NCBI GenBank assembly: GCA_964432985.1
Contig: CAYSPT010000106.1
Span: 1-11,208 of the forward strand
Source of the DNA: CAYSPT01 sp964432985
Lineage (GTDB): Bacteria; Muiribacteriota; CAYSPT01
DNA: 11,208 bases
Direction of reading: 5' to 3'
How positions within the stretch are numbered: position 1 is the stretch's first letter; each line of letters starts with the position of its first letter. Below the pieces are notes generated by a model that was not told where the DNA came from, did not search any database, and saw nothing but the letters and a program-made list of their open reading frames with translations. Position numbers and translations under genes: made by a program. This document shows, in pieces, positions 1 to 5,998 of this stretch.

Positions 1-33
1 TTTTTCCGTGGAGCATCCTTGCTCCGGTTACAT
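1..33 (-). promoter_or_regulatory. Leader hairpin element, copy 1 (CsrA-site-like)
   Basis: Read on the minus strand, this is a 5-bp stem GGAGC/GCTCC closing the hexaloop AAGGAT (plus-strand stem arms at 10-14 and 21-25). An ANGGA motif in a hairpin loop is the known CsrA/RsmA recognition form. The element is nearly identical to the one at 360-391, sharing the flanks GTAACCG and CTCCAC. It lies 3' of the mini-flagellin gene at 66-281 and at the window edge, so it is probably the leader of another minus-strand gene further left. No T-run follows it on the minus strand, so it is not a typical intrinsic terminator. CsrA binding is inferred, not shown. Confidence 0.5.
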
Positions 34-65
34 GAGTTGATAAACCTTGTTACTGTGATTCTCTG

Positions 66-281
66 TCAGGAAGTCACATCCAGCACCTGTCCCAGGTAGA
101 ACCGGCCGCTTCGCAGTCCCGGGGGCAGTTGGCCAGCGGGGTTGTCGCTGTTGGTTTCCCCCGAGACGATGGCTCCCGCCAGCCGGGACGAAAGCTGGGT
201 GAAACATTCCCGAAAGTCTGTCCGGGCCATTGAGAGGTTTCGAAAGGCGTCCGTCACGCTGATCTGCTGTGCAACTTTCAT
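66..281 (-). CDS. Mini-flagellin: protein with only the flagellin N-terminal D0 segment
   Basis: This is a 71-residue protein. Its first ~35 residues align without gaps to the start of the flagellin at 434-2458: about 12 of the first 32 are identical, including the M-x-V-A start, R-N-L and L-S-S. After the L-S-S motif similarity ends, and a short Gly/Pro-containing tail follows. There is no D1 region, hypervariable region or C-terminal D0, so it could not form a normal filament subunit. An open frame continues upstream to 344, but I chose the ATG at 279-281. It matches the flagellin start and sits 9 nt after a perfect AAGGAGG (291-297), whereas the ATG at 288-290 abuts the ribosome binding site. 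No promoter is visible between it and the flagellin stop (~150 nt), so co-transcription is likely. It may be a truncated paralogue kept for a regulatory or export role, or a decaying duplicate; its intact start region favours a translated gene. Confidence 0.6.
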   Translation of the reverse strand: MKVAQQISVTDAFRNLSMARTDFRECFTQLSSRLAGAIVSGETNSDNPAGQLPPGLRSGRFYLGQVLDVTS

Positions 282-285
282 CTGA

Positions 286-303
286 ATCATCCTCCTTGAT
301 GAT
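286..303 (-). promoter_or_regulatory. Hairpin presenting the mini-flagellin Shine-Dalgarno
   Basis: On the minus strand a perfect 6-bp stem (ATCATC/GATGAT) encloses the hexaloop AAGGAG, which is the ribosome binding site itself. The loop contains AAGGA, a match to the CsrA core ANGGA, and the start codon lies just 3' of the stem. This is the arrangement of the Shine-Dalgarno-overlapping CsrA site known in Bacillus hag leaders. At the full-length flagellin the same loop is present but the stem is only about 3 bp (2466-2477). The fold is seen by eye; regulation is inferred. Confidence 0.5.
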
Positions 304-305
304 GA

Positions 306-351
306 GCCTCTGTGAGGTTTAACCTCCACGAGGTTAGGCCTCATTTGAGGC
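306..351 (-). repeat. Three tandem CCTC/GAGG mini-hairpins in the mini-flagellin leader
   Basis: Read on the minus strand, three small stem-loops follow one another: GCCTC-AAAT-GAGGC (338-351), AACCTC-GTG-GAGGTT (321-335) and CCTC-ACA-GAGG (307-317). All share CCTC/GAGG arms, so strands can swap partners. CCTC can also pair with the GAGG of the Shine-Dalgarno just downstream. This could be a translation-control switch or the result of local sequence duplication. The inverted repeats are directly visible; any function is inference. Confidence 0.45.
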
Positions 352-359
352 TTGCTCTT

Positions 360-391
360 TTCTGTGGAGCGTCCGTGCTCCCGGTTACACT
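360..391 (-). promoter_or_regulatory. Leader hairpin element, copy 2 (CsrA-site-like)
   Basis: On the minus strand, GGAGC-ACGGAC-GCTCC (366-381) forms a 5-bp stem with a hexaloop containing ACGGA, a match to the CsrA core ANGGA. It lies about 70 nt upstream of the mini-flagellin ribosome binding site and about 40 nt after the flagellin stop. The flanks match copy 1 at 1-33, while the loop bases differ and keep GGA. Conservation of GGA with change around it suggests a protein-binding site. Confidence 0.5.
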
Positions 392-433
392 TTTGACTTT
401 TTATGTACTCATTTCAGGGATTAAACTGTGTGG

Positions 434-2458
434 TTACCCTTGCAACAACTGGAGTATACTTTGAGGTACCTGGTTCGCCTGGGCAAGCATGGCGGTCCCA
501 GCCTGTAGCATGATCTGCTCCTTGGTGAAATCCATCATCTCTTCGGCCATGTCCGCATCCCGGATTCGGGATTCGGATCCTTGCAGGTTCTCCCGGGTAA
601 CACCGAGGTTTTTTACTGTGTGCTCCAGCCGGTTCTGAAAGGCCCCCAGGCGGGCACGCTGCTCGGATATCCGGGTGATGGCGCTGTCGATCAACAAGGA
701 GTCCATCAGAGCCATGGCCCCACGCTGGGTGGCAATGTCCAGAGTCTCCGGCAGTCCGAGACCGCTGATTGACATGTCGTCCACACTGACCGTCATCCGG
801 TGGTCAGAACCTTCATTGGGGCCGATTTGCAGCACCAGATTGCCGGCGTTAGCCAGGATGGAGAAGTAGCTTTCGCCCTGCGTCATCTGGACTTCTTCGA
901 GGTTGAAAGACACTCCGGCGATTCCACCAGCCCCGGCGGCCAGATCACCGCTGAGATCGGGATCGACACCGCTGGAGAGAATCGGAGCTGTGGTGCTTTG
1001 GGAAGCAAACAAGCTGGAGCGGTCACCCAGGTTTGCCCGCAGGAAACCGATGTTCAGGTCCGGATCGGTGACTTTGAGAACATAGTCCGTAGTACGGGTG
1101 AGCCGGACGCCCTCGATCTGGTTTCCGTATTCGACCCGGTAGATCCCAAGCAGGTCGGCCAGTCCGTAATCCTCGTCGTTTCCGTTCAGAACCCGGAAGT
1201 TCTCGGTGCCGGTGGCGCTGTCTACAAGGGAGAAGCTACCGGTGGTCTCATCGTAGGTAGCACTTACATTGGCCACTGTGTTAAGCCTGTTGAGCAGATC
1301 CTCGATGGTGGCATCGGCGGTGGTGGCGATCATGGATGTCACGCTGATTTCAGTCCTGATACCATCGCGGGTGGTGACGCCGAAGGTCCCGGTGGAAACT
1401 GCTGCCAGAAGCCCAAGGTCGTCGACATTCCCGCCGGACAGTTGGGTGGTCTTGAGAAGCTTGTTGGTGGAGTTGGCGAGGTCGGAGCTGTATATGGCGA
1501 ATGCGGTACCGGGGGTTGCGTTCCGGAGCGCTTCTGAGTATCCTCCTCCAGGAGGTTGTGAGGACACCTCGACCCGCACCTCATGCTTTGCGCCGAACTC
1601 GTCGGCGCTGACGATGATGGCAGCGTTGGTGTTATTATAGCTGGTAGAGCCCGTCTGGTCGTAGCTGGCGGTGGCGTTGATGCCCACTTCTTCAAGCTCT
1701 TCGTTGATCTTGCGGACGGCTTCATTCATGGAGTCTCCGGCAAGCTGCCGTGCGGACACGGTCGCCAGAGCCACTTTGCCTTCAACTTCGACCTTGAAGG
1801 TATAGTCGCCGGCTACGCTGGCCGAACCACCCATGAACGTATACAGTCCACCTGCGGCGTCACCGGCAGGCGCAGTGGGAGCTACTGCCACATTGCCGAC
1901 GATGATCGCCTTGGCACGGGTGGCCGGTGTATAGACGGATACCTTATATTCACCGCCGAGTCGGACGATACCGTCAACCACCAGTCTGGCATCCTGATTC
2001 AGACCGTTGGAGTCAGCCTTTTCCTGGACACTGGCACCAATGTTGCCGTTAAGCAGTTTCTTGGTGTTGTACTCAGTAGTGGCGGCAATGCGGTCAATTT
2101 CCGTAACCAGCTGGTCCATCTCAGCCTGATACTGCTCGCGGTCGGCGTCGGTCTTGTCACCATTGGCCGCTTGTTCCGTGAGGTCACGGAGACGGCGCAG
2201 TATGGCGTGACACCGGTCGAGCGCACCTTCGGCTGTCTGGATCAACGATATGCCGTCCTGAGCATTACTCACGGCAACCTCGATACCACTGATCTGGGCA
2301 CGGAGTTTCTCCGAGATAGCCAGACCACCAGCGTCGTCGGCGGCGCTATTGATCCTGAAACCGGAAGAGAGTCTCTCCAGGCTCTTTTTTAGCGAGAAAT
2401 TCGTCATCGTTAAATTACGATGAGCGTTCATCGCTGTTATATTATGTGCAACCCTCAT
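434..2458 (-). CDS. fliC: Flagellin, with large central insertion
   Basis: This is the structural subunit of the flagellar filament, exported by the flagellar type III system and polymerised outside the cell. The 674-residue protein has a typical N-terminal D0/D1 (about residues 1-155), including RLSSGFRINSAADDAGGLAI and the following heptad helices with ISLIQTAEGAL. The C-terminal D1/D0 covers about the last 95 residues, with RARLGAFQNRLEHT, SRIRDADMAEEM and a terminal SILQLLQG. The ~420 residues between them are rich in Thr, Ser, Gly and Asp and form the surface-exposed variable domains. The protein is longer than the 270-500 residues usual for flagellins. I chose the ATG at 2456-2458, not the one at 2465-2467, because it follows AAGGAGG (2468-2474) by 9 nt and gives the usual M-R-V start. 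A sigma-28-like -10 box lies at 2634-2641, and the mini-flagellin follows on the same strand. Confidence 0.95.
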   Translation of the reverse strand: MRVAHNITAMNAHRNLTMTNFSLKKSLERLSSGFRINSAADDAGGLAISEKLRAQISGIEVAVSNAQDGISLIQTAEGALDRCHAILRRLRDLTEQAANGDKTDADREQYQAEMDQLVTEIDRIAATTEYNTKKLLNGNIGASVQEKADSNGLNQDARLVVDGIVRLGGEYKVSVYTPATRAKAIIVGNVAVAPTAPAGDAAGGLYTFMGGSASVAGDYTFKVEVEGKVALATVSARQLAGDSMNEAVRKINEELEEVGINATASYDQTGSTSYNNTNAAIIVSADEFGAKHEVRVEVSSQPPGGGYSEALRNATPGTAFAIYSSDLANSTNKLLKTTQLSGGNVDDLGLLAAVSTGTFGVTTRDGIRTEISVTSMIATTADATIEDLLNRLNTVANVSATYDETTGSFSLVDSATGTENFRVLNGNDEDYGLADLLGIYRVEYGNQIEGVRLTRTTDYVLKVTDPDLNIGFLRANLGDRSSLFASQSTTAPILSSGVDPDLSGDLAAGAGGIAGVSFNLEEVQMTQGESYFSILANAGNLVLQIGPNEGSDHRMTVSVDDMSISGLGLPETLDIATQRGAMALMDSLLIDSAITRISEQRARLGAFQNRLEHTVKNLGVTRENLQGSESRIRDADMAEEMMDFTKEQIMLQAGTAMLAQANQVPQSILQLLQG

Positions 2459-2465
2459 TGTTTTC

Positions 2466-2563
2466 ATCCTCCTTGATTATTTCCACCCAGGCTTCCCTGG
2501 CTGAGTGGGCCCTCTTGTGGGGCGGGTGTTTCCTTCAAACCATGTATTGACCGATCCGATCAA
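2466..2563 (-). promoter_or_regulatory. Flagellin mRNA leader with candidate GGA hairpins
   Basis: Three foldable pieces lie on the minus strand before the flagellin start. At 2547-2563, TTGATC-GGATC-GGTCAA makes a 6-bp stem with GGA in the loop. At 2487-2500, CCAGG-GAAG-CCTGG overlaps an AGGGA, and flanking CCAC/GTGG can extend the stem. The ribosome binding site AAGGAGG lies in a weak 3-bp hairpin (2466-2477). The distal hairpin is ~70 nt from the ribosome binding site, similar to the spacing at the mini-flagellin. This resembles two-site CsrA control of flagellin translation known in Bacillus, but no binding can be shown from sequence. Confidence 0.35.
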
Positions 2564-2633
2564 GCACCGTTTCGCTTCTCTTTCATCACTTCCTTTCCCG
2601 GTACCGCAGATTTGAGGAAACGTTACAACTACC

Positions 2634-2660
2634 GTATCGGCAGATTGGCCAGATTTACTA
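2634..2660 (-). promoter_or_regulatory. Candidate sigma-28 promoter for flagellin
   Basis: The minus strand carries GCCGATAC at 2641-2634, seven of eight bases of the sigma-28 (FliA/SigD) -10 consensus GCCGATAA. The -35 is weak: TAGT (2660-2657) stands 15 nt upstream, and a true TAAA is only 12 nt upstream. Transcription from here would give a leader of roughly 170 nt before the flagellin start. The -10 match and the gene it faces are the main support. Confidence 0.5.
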
Positions 2661-2680
2661 ACACTTTTGAATAAGAAAGT

Positions 2681-2708
2681 TAAAGTATCGCTTCAAGTTT
2701 GCCGATAG
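2681..2708 (+). promoter_or_regulatory. Candidate sigma-28 promoter for the FapA-like/receptor operon
   Basis: On the plus strand TAAA (2681-2684) and GCCGATAG (2701-2708) are separated by 16 nt, close to the SigD/FliA consensus TAAA-N15-GCCGATAA. It points toward the genes at 2982-5998 and is back-to-back with the flagellin promoter, about 20 bp between the -35 regions. The predicted leader is ~265 nt. This would place the receptor operon in the late flagellar regulon. Confidence 0.55.
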
Positions 2709-2710
2709 CG

Positions 2711-2744
2711 TCGGGCGCGGGTAGATGTCGGGCGCGGGCAGATG
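2711..2744 (+). repeat. Tandem 17-bp direct repeat at the predicted sigma-28 start site
   Basis: Two adjacent 17-bp copies of TCGGGCGCGGGYAGATG differ at one base (T or C). They begin 3 bp after the -10 box of the plus-strand sigma-28 promoter, so the first copy covers the expected transcription start. It could be an operator pair, an initially transcribed pausing sequence or a slippage duplication. Confidence 0.6.
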
Positions 2745-2798
2745 CCGTGCACGAGGGGAATAGTCCTGTTCGAAGCCTCAAGTAAATATATGAATTCT

Positions 2799-2828
2799 TT
2801 GACATTTTTAATATAGATAGAGTATATT
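2799..2828 (+). promoter_or_regulatory. Candidate sigma-70/sigma-A promoter, second promoter of the plus operon
   Basis: TTGACA at 2799-2804 is a perfect -35, followed after 18 nt by TATATT (2823-2828), a good -10, in a markedly AT-rich tract (about 2780-2870) unlike the flanking DNA. It would start a transcript near 2835, ~145 nt before the ATG at 2982. The 8-bp direct repeat TATTGTTA (2833-2840 and 2846-2853) lies at the predicted start and could be a regulator site. The operon would then have housekeeping and flagellar promoters in tandem. Confidence 0.45.
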
Positions 2829-2882
2829 TTTCTATTGTTAGAAAGTATTGTTATCTAATGTCTTACAGTATGATGCCATTTG

Positions 2883-2915
2883 GCTGGCGCAAATAGGTTC
2901 GCTGGCGCAAATAGG
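2883..2915 (+). repeat. Pair of 15-bp direct repeats in the 5' leader
   Basis: GCTGGCGCAAATAGG occurs at 2883-2897 and 2901-2915, perfect copies with an 18-bp period. The stretch is open in frame with the downstream gene (from a TTG at 2880) and would encode a doubled A-G-A-N-R. That reading has no good ribosome binding site and no family similarity, so I treat it as untranslated leader. The second copy's ATAGG could pair with CCTAT about 10 nt downstream. Confidence 0.55.
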
Positions 2916-2981
2916 ACATCAAAAACCTATACATGCACACTCCCGAGGGGGCAGTGCTGCGGGAAAGGTAAGTTGATCACC

Positions 2982-3905
2982 ATGCCAGAAACCAGCGCTG
3001 ATTACTCATCGATTCCGAATGCGGTAATCATGGAAGGACCTCCCAGGCTGATGGTGATAAAAGGAGACCTCACCGCCGAACAAGGTAAAGTTGATTTCGA
3101 CGGTAATATCCGTGTCGAAGGCAACGTGGGGAAATCCGTCCTGCTGTCCGCAACGGGCGATATCGAGATTCGTGGACAGGTCAATGCAGCCGTACTGCAT
3201 GCCAAAGAACGTCTTATCGCTCACACCGGTTTCTTCAATTGCGCCAATGAAGAATGCACGGCAGGAACAGCTATCATTGCCGGGGACATTATCAACAGTC
3301 ATATCAGTTGCAGTGGTGACATCATGGTCAAAAACAGAATTCTGGAAAGTCAGATCAAAGCCCGGGGAAGGATCTATGTGGGTACCACCAACCAGAACGT
3401 TATAGTGGGTGAAGGTCTCATTCTGGGGGGGACTATCGAGTCTGACATAGAAATCTGGGCCCGGACCGTCGGGGGTGCCACGGGCAAGATAACCACGCTC
3501 AAGGTAAAGGAGCCTGACCAGACACCGATCTTTGAAAAGATCTTAAACATCGACAAAAAAATTCTTGAAACGAAGAAGGACCTGGCAAAAATTGAACGTA
3601 CCGAGCAGATTCTTAAAGTTCTCGGGGACCGAATTTCCACTCTTCCAGCTGAACGTAAGAAAGAAATACTGAAAGAGGTCCGGCGAGGAACTGATATTAA
3701 AACAGAACTCATGCAACTGGAGCTCCAGAAGAATGAACTGGAGAAGCAAATGCGGAAATGGATGAGTGGAGACCGTCCCTCGGTAGTCGTCAGTGAGCTT
3801 GTTTACCCGGGTACCGAAGTTGTGCTCCAGGTACCCCGCATGGCGGCCAGAGCTCAGTTTTTCAAGAGAATGCAAGCGGTTAAGGAAGGTGACCTGAAGA
3901 AATGA
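2982..3905 (+). CDS. FapA/DUF342-family polymer-forming protein (short form)
   Basis: This is a 307-residue cytoplasmic-type protein with no signal peptide or membrane helix. Residues ~25-175 are successive short beta-strands with Gly turns (GDL, GNI, GNVG, GDIEIRG, SGDIMVKN, GRIYVG, GEGLILGG), the right-handed beta-helix pattern of DUF342 and bactofilins. Residues ~182-262 are a charged Lys/Glu-rich coiled coil. The end includes a VYPGTEV motif typical of the DUF342 C-terminus. Full DUF342/FapA proteins are usually 450-600 residues; this one lacks the N-terminal domain. FapA is named from flagellar assembly in Vibrio, and the adjacent flagellin and sigma-28 promoter fit a related role, but the exact function is unknown. 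I chose the ATG at 2982, with AAAGG 13 nt upstream; a frame open to 2880 would need a TTG start. Its stop overlaps the next start as ATGA, so the two are translationally coupled. Confidence 0.75.
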   Translation: MPETSADYSSIPNAVIMEGPPRLMVIKGDLTAEQGKVDFDGNIRVEGNVGKSVLLSATGDIEIRGQVNAAVLHAKERLIAHTGFFNCANEECTAGTAIIAGDIINSHISCSGDIMVKNRILESQIKARGRIYVGTTNQNVIVGEGLILGGTIESDIEIWARTVGGATGKITTLKVKEPDQTPIFEKILNIDKKILETKKDLAKIERTEQILKVLGDRISTLPAERKKEILKEVRRGTDIKTELMQLELQKNELEKQMRKWMSGDRPSVVVSELVYPGTEVVLQVPRMAARAQFFKRMQAVKEGDLKK

Positions 3906-5998
3906 CGACATCACATGACAGCGGTGGACACCTGGTACAACGCAAGCTTAAAACCAAGTTTTTCCTGTTTATTACCCTGGCAATTATCCTGGTGATGGCC
4001 GCTTCGGTGTACCTGGTATCCCGGAACACTGAAGCCCAGTTGAAAGGCATGGTCCGTGAACGGCTTCAGCAACCTCTCCACGGGTTCAAAACCGAGTACA
4101 AGAAACTCATGGACGAGAGCCTCGAAAAAACAGCCAACTTCGTCAGCAACGAAAACCTGATTAAATCCGTAAAGACGCTGGTGGGAACCGCGCCGGATTC
4201 TTCCGCCCACCCGACTGTGACAGCACATACACAAGCGGTGCTGGACGAATGGATTAAAACTACGGGACTTGATTTCGGAGACCTTTACACCCCTGAAGGG
4301 AATCTCCTGGCGCACGACACCTCAGAGCGAGCTATTCGCGCCGGGTATCTCATGGAAAAAACACTGGGGTCCATGCCGGTTCCCGACAGGGAAGAGGTCG
4401 GCGCTTTCGGGGACGGGAAAAACCTGGCCATCGTGGCTTTCGTTCCTGTAAATGATGCCGAAGGCAATACGATCGCCGCGCTTACTGCCGGGTACATGTT
4501 GAACGGCAAGTTTATCGATCGTATGAAACAGCTGAGCGGACTGGAATTCGTGCTTTTTTCCACCAAAAACCGAGTGCGGTACTGCGTGGGCACTACGCTA
4601 TGGTCCGACAACGAAGAGCTCAAAAGGATCAACAAGCCGCTGGTTCCATCGTTTTTTGACTCCATCTCAGGGGGATATGGCGAGCTGCAACTCGAGAAAA
4701 AAGACCTTTCCGTGGAAATGATCCCGCTTACCACCATCGATGAAACCTACGTAGGGGAAGTCTGGGGAGGACTCCCGGCGGGCAACCTCATGAACACCAT
4801 TCAGAGCACCCGTCAGTTACTGCTCCTGACTGGTCTGGTGGCCGTCCTGGTTTTTTCAGTTGCCGGATATATTTTCACCGGAGTGATTACGTCTCCGCTT
4901 AAAGCGCTTCACGCAGGCATCGGTGACATCGTCAAGGGAGAGTATGGTAAACGGATAGACGTCGATTCCAACGATGAACTGGGCGCATTGGCTCACGCTT
5001 TCAATACCATGACAAAAGAACTGCAGCGTACCTCCACCGAACTTAATGAAAACATATCCAAGCTGACGGCCATCTATGACGTCGGCAAGATAATGAACAC
5101 GTCGTCCGACCCGACCGAGGTAGCCGAAATGATTGTCCAGATATTGCAGCTCGGTTTCGGTGTAGGCTCGTGCGCGCTCCTGCTTCCCAAACATGGATCG
5201 GATGAACTGGTCATCGAGGCCAGTGCCGGACTTTCAACCGAAACTGCGGAGAAGTTTTCAGTGGTGCCCGGGCAGGGCAAAATCGGGGAAGCGGCGGTAA
5301 CCCGGGAGTTGCTTGTTTTAAAGGAGAAAGACGAGTACGAGAACGACCTGGCTTCCTTCAGTGATGAAGACAAGAGCAAGACCGGGTTTGTCGTCTGTCA
5401 GCCCATGGTTTCCGGTGAAAACCTGGCCGGACTGCTGTGTGTATTCTCTCTTGATTACGGGGAAATGGATGACGAGAAGGCAAAATTCTTCGGCATGTTC
5501 GCCTCTCTCATGGGACCGACGTTCCTCTATGCAATGACTGTTAAGGAGCAGGAAACTTCGGCTGTCAACCTGTTTGAAGCCCTCAGAGAACGCGTTGAGG
5601 TCGAAATAGAGCGGGCCACCCAGTACGCGAAGCCCGTAACGCTGGCCCGCCTGGTGCTTTCCCCCGGTCCCTCAACGACCTCCTGGGCAAGCGACCTGGA
5701 TACCATCATGTCAACAGTTATTACCACCACCCGTGGTGTGCTGTCTGAGAGCGCAGCGGTAATCAGAGGAAGCGCTGCTAGTCTTTACCTGCTGATGCCC
5801 GGCAAAGAGGTTTACGACGCCAAAGATATGGTGGAGCAGGTTGAGAGCAAAATCAAGGCTAACCCGGTTCTCAGTGACCTGGTGCTTGACGCAGTCCTGG
5901 CAGCCTATCCGGAAAATGCACCGAAAGCTTCCACCCTCATCGCCATGCTGGAAGAAAAGCAGGGGCAGAAGCCCGCCGAAAAAGAAGCCGAAGTTTAA
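3902..5998 (+). CDS. Membrane receptor: Cache-like sensor, HAMP, GAF and degenerate GGDEF-like C-terminus
   Basis: This 698-residue protein begins with a short basic cytoplasmic tail. Helix one spans about 20-40, an extracytoplasmic Cache-like sensor about 41-303 (LYTPEGNLLAHD and ETYVGEVWGGLP segments), and helix two about 305-328. A HAMP domain (~328-380) contains ITSPLKAL and the characteristic DELGALAHAFNTMT. A GAF domain follows (~385-545). The last ~135 residues resemble a GGDEF domain in outline: an LFEALRERVEVEIERA start, R-G-S-A-A-S where R-G-G-D-E-F would stand, and an ASTLIAMLEE end. Metal- and GTP-binding residues are missing, so it is predicted inactive as a diguanylate cyclase. 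No histidine kinase or methyl-accepting domain is present. It probably senses an outside ligand and passes the signal by protein contact, possibly to its coupled FapA-like partner (4-bp overlap). The GGDEF relationship is pattern-based and moderate in confidence; the membrane, HAMP and GAF calls are stronger. Confidence 0.8.
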   Translation: MTTSHDSGGHLVQRKLKTKFFLFITLAIILVMAASVYLVSRNTEAQLKGMVRERLQQPLHGFKTEYKKLMDESLEKTANFVSNENLIKSVKTLVGTAPDSSAHPTVTAHTQAVLDEWIKTTGLDFGDLYTPEGNLLAHDTSERAIRAGYLMEKTLGSMPVPDREEVGAFGDGKNLAIVAFVPVNDAEGNTIAALTAGYMLNGKFIDRMKQLSGLEFVLFSTKNRVRYCVGTTLWSDNEELKRINKPLVPSFFDSISGGYGELQLEKKDLSVEMIPLTTIDETYVGEVWGGLPAGNLMNTIQSTRQLLLLTGLVAVLVFSVAGYIFTGVITSPLKALHAGIGDIVKGEYGKRIDVDSNDELGALAHAFNTMTKELQRTSTELNENISKLTAIYDVGKIMNTSSDPTEVAEMIVQILQLGFGVGSCALLLPKHGSDELVIEASAGLSTETAEKFSVVPGQGKIGEAAVTRELLVLKEKDEYENDLASFSDEDKSKTGFVVCQPMVSGENLAGLLCVFSLDYGEMDDEKAKFFGMFASLMGPTFLYAMTVKEQETSAVNLFEALRERVEVEIERATQYAKPVTLARLVLSPGPSTTSWASDLDTIMSTVITTTRGVLSESAAVIRGSAASLYLLMPGKEVYDAKDMVEQVESKIKANPVLSDLVLDAVLAAYPENAPKASTLIAMLEEKQGQKPAEKEAEV

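Noticed and set aside
306..351. CRISPR-like or riboswitch array
   Set aside because: The repeats are 4-6-bp hairpin arms, far too short for CRISPR, and they do not match a riboswitch consensus I know.
360..391. Intrinsic terminator after the flagellin gene
   Set aside because: The stem is only 5 bp and on the minus strand it is followed by A-rich, not T-rich, sequence.
800..2392. Long plus-strand open frames (245 and 269 codons) opposite the flagellin gene
   Set aside because: They have no family similarity and no ribosome binding sites, and they lie fully antisense to an unmistakable flagellin; they reflect its codon use.
2880..2981. N-terminal extension of the FapA-like gene from a TTG at 2880
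   Set aside because: The extra 34 residues come from a direct repeat and low-similarity sequence with no good ribosome binding site; the ATG at 2982 gives a family-like start.
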